From Tritrichomonas musculus (Eukaryota; Parabasalia; Tritrichomonadida; Tritrichomonadidae): 64,000 nucleotides of DNA. The notes beneath the pieces were generated by a model. It saw only the letters and a program-made list of their open reading frames with translations. It had not been told where the DNA came from and did not search any database. The translations under genes and the position numbers were made by a program. The stretch is taken from assembly GCA_039105265.1 (NCBI GenBank), contig JAPFFF010000021.1:1054001-1118000 (forward strand). Reading direction: 5' to 3'. Positions 63,556 to 64,000 of the stretch are shown one piece after another; positions within the stretch are counted from its first letter, which is position 1, and each line of letters opens with the position of its first letter.

Positions 63556-63590
63556 TTCCAAACGTCATTTACTCATTTCATTTTTTGAGA
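63556..63590 (+). promoter_or_regulatory. Possible trichomonad initiator (Inr) before the chromodomain gene
   Basis: TCATTT occurs twice (about 63566 and 63573) within 25 bp of the ATG at 63591, fitting the TCA-Y-W-W initiator known in Trichomonas, which sits very near the start codon. Such words are frequent in AT-rich DNA, so this is weak. Confidence 0.35.
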
Positions 63591-63989
63591 ATGAGCAGTT
63601 ATTCAGACGATGATGTTTATGAGGTCGAAGCTATTAGAAAGAGGCGCATTTATAATGGTAAAATTCAATATTATATTAAATGGAAAAATTTTCCAGAAGT
63701 TTCAAATACCTGGGAAGACGAAGAAAACCTAGATGGGTGCAGAAAGCTCCTTGCTGAATTTTTGAAGCAACAAGTTTTAAAAAAGAAACAGGAAAAAAAA
63801 AAGAAGCCCGTACAATTTTTGAAAGTTACAGCAACGATAGAAGTTGATGGTGCACCTTGCGTTACTTTTCTTTGCAGCGATAAAACTCATAAAACTATAC
63901 AAAAAAACAATGCAATTAGTCATCATGCTGACTTATATTTCGACTATTTAGAAAAACGTTCCGCCTTTCGTGTTGAAACAGAAAAATAG
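63591..63989 (+). CDS. HP1-like chromodomain protein
   Basis: 132 residues from the ATG at 63591. The chromodomain runs from about residue 9 to 58: VYEVEAIRKRRIYNGKIQYY, IKWKNFPEVSNTWEDEENL, with the aromatic cage positions Tyr, Trp and Trp/Phe in place. A Lys-rich hinge (KKKQEKKKKP) is followed by a short domain (about 75-128) whose end, HHADLYFDYLEKRSAF, resembles a chromo shadow domain. HP1 proteins bind methylated histone H3 and form silent chromatin. The small size and domain order fit a compact HP1. It lies complete at the window edge. Confidence 0.82.
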   Translation: MSSYSDDDVYEVEAIRKRRIYNGKIQYYIKWKNFPEVSNTWEDEENLDGCRKLLAEFLKQQVLKKKQEKKKKPVQFLKVTATIEVDGAPCVTFLCSDKTHKTIQKNNAISHHADLYFDYLEKRSAFRVETEK

Positions 63990-64000
63990 TCAAATTATTC

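Overview
The window is very AT-rich, protist-like DNA with intronless, closely spaced genes, homopolymer runs and many DNA transposons. The large Polinton/Maverick, Mutator-like (MULE) and hAT elements, and a host gene set that includes coiled-coil, ankyrin, BAR-like and HP1-like proteins, point to a parabasalid such as Trichomonas or Tritrichomonas. That assignment is an inference from style; no ribosomal RNA or tRNA was recognised. Everything was read by eye, so percentages are counts over the stretches I compared.

Layout. 1-4770 is host DNA: the tail of a gene, then a host gene (605-3265, minus) split by a small inverted-repeat element (821-2791), which itself carries a 1.6-kb fold-back MULE (938-2563), then a 120-bp tandem repeat. 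4771-42644 is a Polinton/Maverick with 207-bp terminal inverted repeats and a 5-6 bp target duplication. Without its insert it is about 24.7 kb. It carries integrase, packaging ATPase, two basic core-type proteins, major capsid protein, a candidate minor capsid protein, protein-primed DNA polymerase B, two homing-type nucleases (HNH and GIY-YIG) and two giant fibre-like proteins. Most of its genes look whole, but the polymerase and the first gene are broken, so it is treated here as a recent fossil.

Inside the Polinton, 15577-28725 is a second element with the same kind of terminal sequence and its own 5-bp target duplication TGAAC. It is an almost perfect giant palindrome: two 6417-bp arms around a 315-bp spacer. 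Each arm has a superfamily 2 helicase-like gene, about 4 kb of simple and dispersed repeats, a 90-aa protein gene and all or part of a gene related to the one beside the Polinton's capsid gene. It has no recognisable polymerase, integrase or capsid, so it looks like a satellite that depends on Polinton-type functions. It sits in the gene downstream of the polymerase.

42650-64000 is host DNA again: a BAR-like coiled-coil protein, a multipass membrane protein, a decayed ankyrin-repeat gene, a TIPIN/Swi3-like fork-protection protein, a small unknown protein, a broken hAT-type transposase gene (51004-58231), a 1055-aa coiled-coil protein and an HP1-like chromodomain protein. The hAT gene is split by a 5.15-kb inverted-repeat element (51894-57044), which is in turn split by a MULE (52073-56308) with an uninterrupted 782-aa transposase and minisatellite-bearing inverted repeats. 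The window therefore holds three independent stacks of nested insertions.
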